This document shows positions 20,263-29,728 of a stretch of DNA of 64,000 nt, piece by piece. Each line of letters begins with the position of its first letter. The first letter of the stretch is position 1. Below the pieces are notes generated by a model. That model was not told where the DNA came from and did no database searches. It saw only the letters and a list, made by a program, of their open reading frames with translations. This stretch comes from Billgrantia tianxiuensis (GTDB taxonomy: Bacteria > Pseudomonadota > Gammaproteobacteria > Pseudomonadales > Halomonadaceae): contig NZ_CP035042.1 of the NCBI RefSeq assembly GCF_009834345.1, positions 1,240,001-1,304,000 on the forward strand, in the 5' to 3' direction. Both the position numbers and the translations under genes were made by a program.

Positions 20263-20305
20263 CATAATCCCTTAGTCGCCGGTTCGAGTTCAGCTGGCCC
20301 ACCAT
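20263..20305 (+). repeat. attR-like degenerate copy of the tRNA-Ile2 3' half
   Basis: 43 bases from CATAATCCCTTAG to CCACCAT, matching the anticodon loop, variable arm, T-arm and CCA end of the tRNA at 7858. It has three substitutions and lacks one G of the acceptor stem. There is no 5' half in front, so it is a fossil attachment site and not a tRNA gene. Confidence 0.78.
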
Positions 20306-20425
20306 AGGCGGCTCCGGCACTGGTCGGCTGAGCAAGCTGCATGCTATTCCTTCACCCAGGCCACTACTTCATCTCGCTCGCGTCACGTAACGCGCCCATG
20401 CCCGGCGAGCCGTGCTCCCTTGGCA

Positions 20426-20460
20426 GCCGGGAGAGCCTCACTCGAGATGAGGCTCCCGGC
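20426..20460. terminator. Strong hairpin downstream of the aldehyde dehydrogenase gene
   Basis: Left arm GCCGGGAGAGCCTCA and right arm TGAGGCTCCCGGC pair with a 2-nt bulge and loop CTCGAGA. It lies ~30 bases past the stop of the leftward operon. There is no T-tract, so it is a candidate terminator only. Confidence 0.45.
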
Positions 20461-20492
20461 CTTGCTTATCCTTCATAAAGGCGTCGTGTGGC

Positions 20493-21937
20493 TCAGCTAG
20501 GCCCTACCAGATGCTTCACCTCCAAAAAGGCGGCCAGGCCCCAAGGCCCCAGCTCCCGACCGATGCCACTGCGCTTGAAGCCGCCCCAGCCGGTCTGGGG
20601 TAGCACCAGCTGTTCGCTGTTATACCAGATGCTGCCGGCCTTGAGCTGGCGGCCGATGCGCCGGGCTCGCTCTGGATCCCCGCTGATTACGGTGGCGGCG
20701 AGGCCGAAGTCGGTGTCGTTGGCGAGGGTGATGGCCTCTGCTTCGTCTGCCACGCTGCGGGCGCAGAGTACCGGGCCGAATATCTCCTCTCGCCATAGCC
20801 GGCTGGTCGTGGGGACGTCGCGGTAGAGCGTGGGTGCCAGGAAGTAGCCCCGCTCGGCAGGGTGCGGTGGCGTGCATCGCGCACCGCCACCAGCCGTTCA
20901 CGCTCGGCGATGGCGAGGTAGGCCTGCACCGCGTCGCGCTGCCTTGCGCTGGTCAGCGGGCCCATGTCGCTACCCTCGGCCAACGGGTCGCCCAGCTCGA
21001 GGGCATCGATGCGCTGTGCCAGTGCCGCATAGAGCGGCTCCGCCACGTCCTGGTGAACCAACAGCCGCGATGTCGCCGAGCAGATCTGCCCCGCGTTGTA
21101 GTAGATGCCCGCCATCACCCAGTCCGCGGCCTGTTCGGGGTCGGCATCTTCCAGCACCAGCACGGGCGATTTTCCGCCGAGCTCCAGCGAGACTCTGGCG
21201 GTGCGGTCGGCCGCGGCATGCATCACCGCTTCGCCTACCCGGTTGCTGCCGGTAAAGGAGATCTTGTCGATATCGGGGTGGGCGCACAGCGGTATGCCGA
21301 TACCCTGGCCGTCGCCGAAGAGCAGGTTGAACACTCCCGGCGGCAGTTCCACCTCGAGGGCGATCTCGGCGGGGGCACGCTCGGGCAGCGGCGTCACTTC
21401 CGAGGGCTTTAGCACCACGGTGCAGCCGGCAGCGAGTGCCGGGGCGACTTTCCAGGCGCTGGTCACCAGCGGGAAGTTCCACGGCGTGATGAGCCCGACG
21501 ACGCCGACGGGGTCGTGATAGCAGCGCGCCTCGACGCCTTCCATGTCGAGTCGCACCTGCTCGCCCTGCCGGGCGTCCAGGGCGCGTGCTTGCCGGGCGT
21601 AGTAGCGATAGCAGGCGATGGCGTCGTCGAGGTCGATGTACGCTTCCGCCAGCACCTTGCCGTTATTGGTCGACGACACACGTGCCAGCTCATCCCGCCG
21701 GCGCGTCAGCGCCTCGGCGAATGCCTCGAGATACCGGCCGCGCTCGGCACCACTGAGTGCCTGCCAGGCGGGGAGGGCGCGCTTGGCCGCGTCCACGGCG
21801 GTATCCACGTCGCGCGGATGACCGGTCGTGACGTCGGCGATTCGCTCCTCCGTATAGGGATTGGTCACCGGCAGGCATTGCCCGCTGGCCGAGGCGACCC
21901 ACTGATTGTCGATGAACTGCTGCGTCAGGGACGTCAT
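20493..21937 (-). CDS. NAD(P)-dependent aldehyde dehydrogenase (frameshifted), betaine/guanidinobutyraldehyde type
   Basis: ALDH-superfamily enzyme, ~480 aa once repaired. The N-terminal part (to ~residue 350) carries the Rossmann segment GVVGLITPWNFPLV and VVLKPSEVTPL, the active-site Glu in SLELGGKSP and the catalytic Cys in AGQICSATS (~285). The C-terminal part continues in another frame with EEIFGPVLCAR and NDTDFGLAATV, ending at GWGGFKRSG...EVKHLVGPS. The frames join near 20887, where one base (a G on the coding strand, GG for GGG) appears missing; adding it restores LVGGARCTPP. The start ATG overlaps the aruI-like stop (ATGA). Next to a guanidino-oxo-acid decarboxylase it could oxidise 4-guanidinobutyraldehyde; that substrate is inference. 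Confidence 0.83.
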
Positions 21938-23565
21938 GAAAGCTCCTTGGCCGAGGATGCATTGTCATGGCACCAGGCCATCCAGGCACTGGCGTCGATC
22001 TCGACGAGGAAAGGGCCGTCGGTCGGACGGCTCTCGAGCGCCCTGGCCAGCTCGGAAGGCGAGTCGACCCGCGTGGCCAGGCAGCCGAACCCGCTGGCGA
22101 GCGTGATGAAGTCGGGCGCCTGAATGTCGACGCCCAGGCGTTCGACGCCGTGATTGTCCATGTAGCGCCGAATCTCCTCGTAGCCGTGGTTGTGCCACAG
22201 CAGGATCACCACCGGCAGGCGGTATTCGACGGCGGTGGCCAGCTCCGAGAGGGTGAACATGACCCCGCCATCCCCGACCAGGGCAATTACCGGCAGCTGC
22301 GGCTGGCCGAGCTGGGCGCCCAGCGCCGCCGGCAGGCCGTACCCCAGCGTGCCGTAGCCGGTGGAGGCGTTGAAGAAGTGGCGCGGAGCCGGTAGCGCAA
22401 GCAAGTGGTTGGCGGCGTAGACCGGGGCCGTGGAGTCGCCTACCCAGATGGCCTCCGGCAGTACCTCGCGCAGCGTATCGCACAGCGGCACGAAGGGCGC
22501 CAGGGTAGGATCCTGGGCCAGGTTCAGGGCGTCGCGGGTGGTGCTGGCACGCGCGACGCCCTGCTTGTTCAGCGGGCTGGGGAAATGCTCGAGCAGGCCT
22601 TGCAACGCCTGGGCTGCATCGCCAACCAGGCCCAGCGACAAGGCTTGGTTGCGCACCAGCTGCTGGGCATCCAGGTCGATACGAATCAGCCGGCCGGTAA
22701 GGACGAAGCCGTCGTCGAAGACCACGTCGTAATCGGTCTCGCCCAGTTCGGTACCGATGGCCAGGATGACGTCGGCCTCGTGGGCCAGCCGGCGCACGGC
22801 CGGCAGCCCCGTATTGGCGCCCAGGTCGAGCGGGTGCGCATCGCCCAGCAGGCCCTTGGCGTTGATGGTGGTCGCCGTCGGTGCGTCCAGGCGGGTGACC
22901 AGTTCCCTGGCCGCCGCGGGTGCCTTGACGCAGCCACCACCGAGCAGCACCAGCGGGCGCTGGGCGTCACGCAGCCACTGCGCCGCCTGGGCCAGTCCGT
23001 CGGGGTCGGGTGCCGCTGGGTAGATTGTCGGTGCGTTCCACTTCCGCGGCGGGCTGACGGGTGCGTCGAAGAGGTCGATGGGAATCTCGATATGCACCGG
23101 CCCCGGCCGCTGGCCCTGGAAGACGGCGAAGGCCCGGGCCAGCACTTCGGGCAGACCGTCGGGGTCGAGCAGGGTATGGCTGAAGCGTGCCACGCCTGCC
23201 ACCAGGTTGCGCTGGCTCTCCAGCTCGTGCAGTCGGCCCTGGCCACGGCCCAGGGTGTCCCGGCGGTTGACGCTGGAGATCACCAGCATGGGCACCGAGT
23301 CGGCCAGGGCCTGGCCCATGGCGGTGGCGATGTTGGTCATGCCGGGCCCGGTGATGATCAGGCAGACGCCGGGCCGGCCCGTCGCCCGGGCGTAGCCGTC
23401 GGCCATGAAGCCGGCGCCTTGCTCGTGGCGCGGCGTGACGTGGCGCACACCGCTCGCCTCGAGCCCGCGGTAGAGCTCCACGGTATGCACCCCGGGGATG
23501 CCGAACAGCGTATCGACACCGTAGCGATCGCGCAGCAGGCGAATGAGTAGTTCAGCACAGGTCAT
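21934..23565 (-). CDS. aruI: ThDP-dependent decarboxylase, 5-guanidino-2-oxopentanoate decarboxylase (AruI)-like
   Basis: A 543-aa member of the acetolactate synthase/benzoylformate decarboxylase superfamily. The N-terminal PYR domain has the cofactor-activating Glu in RHEQGAGFMADGYARATG; the central domain binds no obvious FAD; the C-terminal PP domain has the ThDP/Mg motif GDGGVMFTLSELATAVEYR followed by HNHGY. Length and pattern agree with Pseudomonas AruI, which decarboxylates 5-guanidino-2-oxopentanoate (from arginine transamination) to 4-guanidinobutyraldehyde. A generic acetolactate-synthase-like label is the safe fallback. ATG 23565 has ACGGAG upstream. It is translationally coupled to the aldehyde dehydrogenase gene, which supports an oxo-acid to aldehyde to acid sequence. 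The arginine transaminase (aruH) is not in this window. Confidence 0.75.
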   Translation of the reverse strand: MTCAELLIRLLRDRYGVDTLFGIPGVHTVELYRGLEASGVRHVTPRHEQGAGFMADGYARATGRPGVCLIITGPGMTNIATAMGQALADSVPMLVISSVNRRDTLGRGQGRLHELESQRNLVAGVARFSHTLLDPDGLPEVLARAFAVFQGQRPGPVHIEIPIDLFDAPVSPPRKWNAPTIYPAAPDPDGLAQAAQWLRDAQRPLVLLGGGCVKAPAAARELVTRLDAPTATTINAKGLLGDAHPLDLGANTGLPAVRRLAHEADVILAIGTELGETDYDVVFDDGFVLTGRLIRIDLDAQQLVRNQALSLGLVGDAAQALQGLLEHFPSPLNKQGVARASTTRDALNLAQDPTLAPFVPLCDTLREVLPEAIWVGDSTAPVYAANHLLALPAPRHFFNASTGYGTLGYGLPAALGAQLGQPQLPVIALVGDGGVMFTLSELATAVEYRLPVVILLWHNHGYEEIRRYMDNHGVERLGVDIQAPDFITLASGFGCLATRVDSPSELARALESRPTDGPFLVEIDASAWMAWCHDNASSAKELS

Positions 23566-23600
23566 ATCATGACTCCGTAAAGCGGCGTTGACGTGGCGTG

Positions 23601-25333
23601 TCACGAGGCCAGCGCAGGCGGCTGGCCGTGCCAGGTGGCCTCCAGATCGAAATCGATCAGCGTGCGGTCGCGGTCGTAGACCGGTTGGCCCTGCAGGAAG
23701 CTCATCTCGACCTGGGTACGATGCAGGTTGCCGCGTACCTCGCGCGAGAAGGGATCATGGTCGAGCACGATGAGATCGGCCGACTTGCCCACTTCGAGCG
23801 AGCCGGTTTCATGCTCCAGGCCCATGGCATAGGCGCCGTTGAGTGTGGCGACACGGAGTGCCTCTTCCAGGCTAATGGGCGTGCCGAAACGCTCCTCGCC
23901 CGGCTCCCAGGGGTTCTGGCGTGTCACGAGGGTCTCCAGGGCCAGCCAGGGGTCGATGGAGGCGACCGGGAAATCGGTGCCAAAGACCGCCACGCCGCCG
24001 GCGTCCAGCACGCCGCGGAGGTTGTAAGCACGCGACAGGCGCTCCGGCCCATAGCCGGCCCGGGCCCCCGAGGTGAAGCGCGAGGGATACCAGGCTGCCG
24101 GGGAGAACTCGGCGATGACATCCAGCTCGGCGAAGCGGGCGAGGTTGGCGTCGTGCAGGATGGTGCTGTGGGCGCATTGATGACGTACGCCGCTGGGTCC
24201 GTTGATGCGACGGGTAGTTGCCACCGCATCCAGGAACAGGTCGGAGGCTCCGTCGCCGGTGCAGTGGGCAATGACCCGAATGCCGCGGCGGTCCATGTCG
24301 ACCAGCATGTCGCGCAGGTGCTCGGGGGTGAGATTGATCTTGCCGCGCCAGTCGTCGCCGCTCTCCCACGGTGTGAGCAAAAAGGAGGAGCGCGGCTCCA
24401 CGGTGCCGTCGAAGTGGAACTTGACGGCATTGGCGCTCAGGCGACTGCTGGCGTAATAGTGGCGTTCGCCGCACAGCAGCTCCCAGCGCCGCTTGACCGG
24501 GAAGATGTCGTCCTGCCAGCTGATGGCCGCCTCCACGCGCAGGCTGAGCTTGCCGGCATCGTCGAGCTGCTTGAGGGCGTCCAGCCGCTGCTCGCACACG
24601 TGCACGTACTTGGTCGCCGTGACGCCGCGGCTGGTCTGGAAGTGCAGGCCCTCCTGATAGGCCTTGCGCAGCACCTCCACCGGCGTGGGGGGCATGGCGG
24701 CGTGGATCATGGCATAGGCGCCATCGATCATCAGGCCAGTGGGCTCGCCGGTCAGCGGGTCGCGCTCCATGTACCCATTGCGCGGGTCCGAAGTGTGGCG
24801 GTCGATACCGGCCAGGGCCAGCGCCTTGCTGTTGACCATCATGGTGCCCCACATGCGGTCGAGGATGGCCACGGGGCGGTCGGGCATGAAGCTGTCCAGC
24901 CATTCCCGGCCTGGCGTCAGGCCGGCCTGGCGGAAGGTGTAGCGCACGAAATAGGCGCCATGGATCCAGCCGTCGCCGGGATGGTGGGCGGCATAGTCGA
25001 GAATGGCCTGCTTGACCTGCTCGGGGGTAGGGTCCTCGATGCCGATCTTGAGCGAATCGTCGTATTTGGCGGCCAGCCCCAGGTCCGGGTGGGTATGCAT
25101 ATCGTGCAGGCCGGGCATGACGAAGCGACCGCCCAGCGGGATCACGCGGGTATCGGGGCCGATCCACTCGTGCATGGCGCTGTCGTCTCCCACGGCGCAC
25201 AGCCGACCGCCGACCATGGCCAGCGCCTCGGCCCAGGGGCGCGCGGGATCGAGCGTATAGATCTTCCCCCTTGCAGCACGATATCGGCATGGCGAGGGGC
25301 GGGCGCATGGCTGGAGCGCCAGGGATCGAACAT
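23601..25333 (-). CDS. YtcJ-type metal-dependent amidohydrolase (frameshifted near N-terminus)
   Basis: Amidohydrolase-3 family protein, ~577 aa after repair. The real N-terminus starts at ATG 25333 (GAGGTGATT upstream) with MFDPWRSSHAPAPRHADIVL. It shifts frame at a run of five C (25266-25270 on the plus strand); one more base would read LQGGKIYTLDPARPWAE and join the long downstream frame. Metal-site motifs are GLHDMHTHPD (~80), the later VIAHCTGDGA and HQCAHSTI, and GTDFPVASIDPW; the final HDPFS and VYDRDRTLI fit the family. Substrates of YtcJ proteins are poorly known (amides, cyclic ureas, formamides). It is the first gene of the aruI-ALDH operon, 35 bases from aruI. Confidence 0.82.
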
Positions 25334-25442
25334 GGCAATCACCTCTAATTGTTGTGCAAGATTCACCTTAAACCAGTGAAAAAGGCCATGAGGTGTTAAT
25401 TTCTTGCGCCTGAGGTGAACGTTCTTGCCGCTTCAATCCAGT

Positions 25443-26366
25443 TCAACTGGACACGGCAGAAGCGCCGAGCAAGCTCTCCAACAGCTTCTTCATCCAGTCG
25501 CTGAAGGCCTGCACGTTGGGGTCTTCCAGCCGGCTATGCGGCGTGACCAGATAGTAGGCCCGATCGCTGGGGATCTTCTCGCCGAAGGGGCGAACCAACT
25601 GGCCGTGACGCAGGCTGTCGCCACATACCACGTCGTCGCCAATGGCGATTCCCTGGCCGGACAGGGCCGCCTGCAGCACCAGCAGGATGTTCGAGAAGTA
25701 CAGCCCCGATTCCACCTTGATCTGGTGCTTGCCGCCACAGGCTGCCAGCCACAGTTGCCAGTCGTGGGCATCGTGCAGGTGCAGCAGGGTGGCGCGATCC
25801 AGGTCGCGAGGGTGGGTGATATCGAGTTCGTTCAGCAGTGTCGGGCTGCACACGGGGTGGTACATCGGCTGTGCCAGCAGCTCGGCATGATGATCGGTGT
25901 GAACGCCGTCGCTGAACACCACGAAGAGATCGAAGTTGGGTTGATTGATCGTCTCGTCTTCGCGGTTGGTGCTCAGATGAAGGCGAATGGTCGGATAGGC
26001 ACGGTAGAAGTCGTTGATGTGACGGCTGATGACGCTGGCGGCGAAGCCGGGCGGCATGCACACGTGCACGTGACCGTTGTACTCCTGGTCCGGCAGGTTG
26101 GCGTGGATTCGCTCGAGGTTCTGGAGCACCTCACGTACCTCACCGGCATAGAGCTGTCCCGCCGGGGTCAGGATCACCCCACGTCCGCGACGCTCGTAAA
26201 GGCGGAGGTTGAGCTGGCTTTCCAGCAGCCGCAGCTGGTGGCTGATGGCGCTGCGGGTAAGGCTGAGGTAATCGGCGGCGTCGGTCAGGCTGCCAAGTCT
26301 TGCCAGGGCCTCGAAAGCGCGCAAGGCCTGCAGCGAGGGGAGATGGTTCGCTTTTTGTTGAGCCAT
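25443..26366 (-). CDS. LysR-family transcriptional regulator (GcvA-like)
   Basis: A 307-aa LTTR: winged helix-turn-helix at ~8-66 (LQALRAFEALARLGSLTDAA, RSAISHQLRLLESQLNLRLY), then a two-lobed effector-binding domain containing ESGLYFSNILLVLQAALSGQ, the ligand-pocket region typical of GcvA relatives. ATG 26366 is preferred over an in-frame TTG three codons upstream. It points away from the M20 hydrolase/TRAP operon, with a 94-base AT-rich divergent region between, and its stop lies 110 bases from the start of the amidohydrolase operon. It therefore probably controls one or both. The inducer is unknown. Confidence 0.88.
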   Translation of the reverse strand: MAQQKANHLPSLQALRAFEALARLGSLTDAADYLSLTRSAISHQLRLLESQLNLRLYERRGRGVILTPAGQLYAGEVREVLQNLERIHANLPDQEYNGHVHVCMPPGFAASVISRHINDFYRAYPTIRLHLSTNREDETINQPNFDLFVVFSDGVHTDHHAELLAQPMYHPVCSPTLLNELDITHPRDLDRATLLHLHDAHDWQLWLAACGGKHQIKVESGLYFSNILLVLQAALSGQGIAIGDDVVCGDSLRHGQLVRPFGEKIPSDRAYYLVTPHSRLEDPNVQAFSDWMKKLLESLLGASAVSS

Positions 26367-26460
26367 TTTGACCAATTAGATGATTATTTTTGACTTTTGA
26401 TGAGTTGAGTTTGCTCTATAGTGGATTCCAAAGCAATAACACTCCCCGAGAGGAGCCTGA
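26367..26460 (+). promoter_or_regulatory. Divergent promoter region, LysR gene / M20 hydrolase-TRAP operon
   Basis: The only AT-rich stretch here. It includes TTGACT and a -10-like TATAGT (~26417) facing the M20 gene; the spacing between them (21 bases) is longer than ideal, so an activator would be needed. GAGAGGAGCC forms the ribosome site of the M20 gene. Confidence 0.4.
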
Positions 26461-28065
26461 ATGACCACGCAGACTCAACGTGATGCTCTCACCCGGCGCG
26501 TCGAAGCGCTGATGCCCAAGCTTTCCGAGTGGAACCAGACCATCTGGCACTACGCCGAAACCGCCTGGCGGGAATACCGCTCGGCGCGCTTCTATGTCGA
26601 CCTGCTGCGCGAGCATGGCTTCGAGGTGGAAGAGGGGTCGGGCGGCATGCCCACGGCCTTCTGCGCCACCTGGAGCAACGGCGAAGGTCCCACGCTCGGC
26701 GGCTACGCCGAGTACGATGCGGTGCCGGGCAATTGCCAGGCGGCCGATGTGGTGAAACGCCCCCGCGACAACCTGAGCCCCTGGGCCGGTGGCCACACCG
26801 ACCCACACTCCGCGCTGGGCATGGGGTCGCTGGGAGGCTTTCTGGCCATGCAGGCCATGATGAAGGAGCAGGGCATCGGCGGTACGCTGAAATTCTTCGG
26901 TGAGCCGGCCGAGAAGGTACGCGGTTCGAAGCCGATCCATGCGGCGCGTGGCTATTACGACGACCTGGATGCGGCGATCAGCTTCCATCCCTTCTATATG
27001 CTGCCTTTGTGCAATACCACGCGCTGGGACACTCACTGTGGCGCCGCCTACGGGGTGATCTATACCTTCCTGTGCGACAGCCCCGAGACTTGGATGACCC
27101 GCGGTAGCCATTCGCCCATCGCGGCGTCCCATGCCAGCGCTCGCGCCCCCGGCGCCAATGACGCCGTCACCCAGATGTACCTCAACGCCAAGGCTCTGCG
27201 AGAGCACGTGCTGGCCAGCGGCCTGAACTGGTCGATGAACGAGGCGATCCTGAACGCCGGCCAAGCCACCGCCGACAACCTGGCGGCGCAAATGTCCCAG
27301 ATCCAGTACTTCATTCGCGTCTCGTCAGTGGAGCAGGCGGAGCACGTGGTCAGGGGGCTCGACCATATCGCCGAATCCGTGGCCAAGCTGACCCACTGCC
27401 GGGTCGAGCGCCACTGGGTCGCCAAGTCGCGCCCCGGGCTGCCGAACCATGCCCTGGCTGAGCTGACCTACGCCAACCTCGAGCGGGTCGGCGCGCCGCG
27501 GTTGGGCGACGAGGCCATTGAGCTGGCCCGCCGGATCCAGGCCAACCTGGGCATGACGCCGATGGAGAAACCCTTCCTGGCCGATATCGAGACCCTGCGC
27601 AAGCCGCAGGACGCGGAGCGTGAGCTGCGCCAGATACTCCCGCCCAATCAGACCCACTTCACCTCCGACGACTACACCGAGTACAGCTGGCATGCGCCGA
27701 CCGTGCGCCTCTACATCGGACGCCCGGCGCTGGCGCCCCGCGACGATGGCGGTGCCTACCCGGATTGGGTAATGAACGCCTTGGGCGGGTTGGCGCCGTG
27801 CATCGACCCCATGATCGAGACGGCGGCGAAGACGGTGGGGCTGACATTGCTCGACCTGTTCCAGCATCCGGAGGCGTTGAGCGCGGCGCAGGCCGAGTTC
27901 GAAAAGCGCACCGGTGGCGGCATTGGCGGGGACCAGTGGCTGGCTCCGCTATGCGACTACGAACCGCCGATTCATTTCCGCTGGCCTGAATACATCACCA
28001 CGCCACGTGGTGAAAACGACTGGGTGATTCCGGCACCCAATGAGTGCTCCCAGGCACCCCGGTAG
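26461..28065 (+). CDS. M20-family amidohydrolase, AbgB-like
   Basis: A 534-aa co-catalytic metal hydrolase resembling p-aminobenzoyl-glutamate hydrolase subunit B. The first half has the metal ligand region GGYAEYDAVPGNCQ and PHSALGMGSLGG, then catalytic FFGEPAEKVRGSKPIH. A dimerisation lid follows, and the end has HFTSDDYTEYSWHAPT and LDLFQHPE. It cleaves an amide bond in a small N-acyl or guanidino-type substrate. GAGAGGAGCC stands before the ATG. It is followed after 32 bases by the TRAP transporter genes, so the imported compound is probably its substrate. It is longer than AbgA/ArgE proteins (~430-480 aa), as is usual for AbgB-like members. Confidence 0.8.
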   Translation: MTTQTQRDALTRRVEALMPKLSEWNQTIWHYAETAWREYRSARFYVDLLREHGFEVEEGSGGMPTAFCATWSNGEGPTLGGYAEYDAVPGNCQAADVVKRPRDNLSPWAGGHTDPHSALGMGSLGGFLAMQAMMKEQGIGGTLKFFGEPAEKVRGSKPIHAARGYYDDLDAAISFHPFYMLPLCNTTRWDTHCGAAYGVIYTFLCDSPETWMTRGSHSPIAASHASARAPGANDAVTQMYLNAKALREHVLASGLNWSMNEAILNAGQATADNLAAQMSQIQYFIRVSSVEQAEHVVRGLDHIAESVAKLTHCRVERHWVAKSRPGLPNHALAELTYANLERVGAPRLGDEAIELARRIQANLGMTPMEKPFLADIETLRKPQDAERELRQILPPNQTHFTSDDYTEYSWHAPTVRLYIGRPALAPRDDGGAYPDWVMNALGGLAPCIDPMIETAAKTVGLTLLDLFQHPEALSAAQAEFEKRTGGGIGGDQWLAPLCDYEPPIHFRWPEYITTPRGENDWVIPAPNECSQAPR

Positions 28066-28097
28066 GCTTGACGCTTTCCACTCAGCAGGAGAACACC

Positions 28098-29144
28098 ATG
28101 GATAACAATAAATTCACCATTCGCCCCGTTGCCACTTCCGTCAAGGTCGGCCTGGCTTGCCTGGCCCTGGCGGGAAGTGCCTTGGCCTTTCCGGTCACCG
28201 CGATAGCCCAGGACGGCGAGGTCATCGAGATTCGCATGCAGCGGTACACCGGTACCGAAGAAGACGAGATTTTCCAGCGCTTGCAGAACATGCTGGCCGA
28301 AGCCAGCGATGGCCGAATCAAGCTGAACATCTTCCGTGGCGGCGAGCTGGTGCCCAATGACCAGATGTTCGCCGCACTGCGCAGCGGCACCCTGCAGGCC
28401 ATCTACGGCTACGGCGGCTACTGGGGAGGGCAGATGGATACCGCCGTGCTCGAATCTGGCATTCCCATGGCCTGGACTGATCTCGACGAAGCCAAGGAGC
28501 TGTGGAACGAGCGTGGCCTCGGTGAACTGCTGGCCGAAAACTATGCCGAGCAGGGCGTGCATTACACCGTGCCGGTGTTCGGCGGCAAGTTCGATCTGCT
28601 CACCAAGGAGCCGGTCGAATCCCTGGCTGACCTGAGCGAGCTCAAGATCCGCGCGACCCCGTCCGTCTCGGCGGTGCTCAACCACTTCGACATTCCTACC
28701 GTCTACATTCCGCCGCAGGAGTTCTACATCGCGCTGAGTACCAACGCCATCGACGGCCTGATCTATGGCGGCCCCTATGACTACTCGGTGCTCAAGCTCA
28801 ATGAGGTGGCCACCAGCTACACCGAAATGAACATGCTTTATCCGGGCTTCGTCGACAACGTGCTGGTCAACCAGAACGTCTGGAACCGCATGCCGGAGGA
28901 CCTCCAGGAGACGTTCATGGAAGTCACCGCCGAGTGGGCCGACTACCGTCACCAGAAGTTCGTCGAGTGGAACGAGGAGGCGGCCCACCTGTTCGAGATT
29001 ACCACCCTGCCCGAAAGCGACGTGGTGGCGATGACCGAGGCGGCCCAGGAAGTGTGGGATGCCGAGGCCGAGAAGTCGCCGCGTGCCGCCGAGGCCATCG
29101 AGATGATCCGCGACATGGCCCGTGACAAGGGTCGCCTTGAGTGA
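28098..29144 (+). CDS. TRAP transporter substrate-binding protein (DctP family)
   Basis: A 348-aa periplasmic solute receptor with a Sec signal peptide (hydrophobic VGLACLALAGSALAFPV, cleavage after AIAQ or close by). The mature domain shows the DctP pattern: LQNMLAEASDGRIKLNIFRG, an alternating GELVPNDQMFAALRSGTLQ, and the signature KIRATPSVSAVLNHF with the conserved arginine that salt-bridges a carboxylate. Ligands of this family are therefore organic acids. CAGGAGAACACC precedes the ATG. It is first of three TRAP genes, directly downstream of the M20 hydrolase gene. Confidence 0.9.
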   Translation: MDNNKFTIRPVATSVKVGLACLALAGSALAFPVTAIAQDGEVIEIRMQRYTGTEEDEIFQRLQNMLAEASDGRIKLNIFRGGELVPNDQMFAALRSGTLQAIYGYGGYWGGQMDTAVLESGIPMAWTDLDEAKELWNERGLGELLAENYAEQGVHYTVPVFGGKFDLLTKEPVESLADLSELKIRATPSVSAVLNHFDIPTVYIPPQEFYIALSTNAIDGLIYGGPYDYSVLKLNEVATSYTEMNMLYPGFVDNVLVNQNVWNRMPEDLQETFMEVTAEWADYRHQKFVEWNEEAAHLFEITTLPESDVVAMTEAAQEVWDAEAEKSPRAAEAIEMIRDMARDKGRLE

Positions 29145-29158
29145 CCGGGAGTCCAGCG

Positions 29159-29728
29159 ATGCATCTGCTTCACGCCTGGATCCGCTGGCAGGACCGCCTG
29201 AGTGAGTGGCTCGGGCGGCTCGTTGCCTGGCTTGGTTTCGCCTTGGTTTGCATCCTGGTGTATGAGGTGGCGGCGCGGCAACTGCTGCGTTCGCCCACCA
29301 ACTGGGCGCATGAGGCCTCGACCCTGACCTATGGCGTCTATGCCATTCTGGCCGGGGCCTACACCGAGAAGTGGCATGGCCATGTGCGGATCGATATCTT
29401 CTACCAGCGCCTCTCGACGAAGGGCAAGGCACTGGTTTCCTTCATCATCGGCGTGCTCACGCTGATTCTGCTGGCGCTGCTGCTGGAGAGCGCTTACGAC
29501 TTCGCCATGCAGTCCGTGGCCATACAAGAGCGCTCCTTCCGCAGCACCTGGGCGCCGATTATCTGGCCGGTGAAAGTGATGATACCGGTGGCCGTACTGC
29601 TAATCATGCTGCAAATGCTGGCCAATACCCTGCGCCATCTCTGCACCCTGCTGGGGCATCCCCTGGAGACCGATCTCTCGACCGGTCAGGACACCGACAG
29701 CAGGGGAGATTCCCATGGTAAGCATTGA
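29159..29728 (+). CDS. TRAP transporter small permease (DctQ family)
   Basis: A 189-aa four-helix membrane subunit. Characteristic residues are ATRQ-like VYEVAARQLLRSPTNWAHE at the end of helix 1 and GAYTEKWHGHVRIDIFYQRL between helices 2 and 3. ATG 29159 has CGGGAGTCC upstream and leaves 14 bases after dctP; a GTG overlapping the dctP stop is possible but less likely. It overlaps the large permease gene by 14 bases. Confidence 0.88.
   Translation: MHLLHAWIRWQDRLSEWLGRLVAWLGFALVCILVYEVAARQLLRSPTNWAHEASTLTYGVYAILAGAYTEKWHGHVRIDIFYQRLSTKGKALVSFIIGVLTLILLALLLESAYDFAMQSVAIQERSFRSTWAPIIWPVKVMIPVAVLLIMLQMLANTLRHLCTLLGHPLETDLSTGQDTDSRGDSHGKH

Noticed and set aside
20263..20305. A second tRNA gene after the defence genes
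   Set aside because: There is no D-arm or acceptor 5' strand in front, and one acceptor base is missing. It is only the 3' half and better explained as an attachment-site copy.
23598..25379. A 593-codon plus-strand frame opposite the amidohydrolase gene
   Set aside because: Composition and repeats of G/A/H/Q are those of a shadow frame; the opposite strand encodes a clear amidohydrolase.
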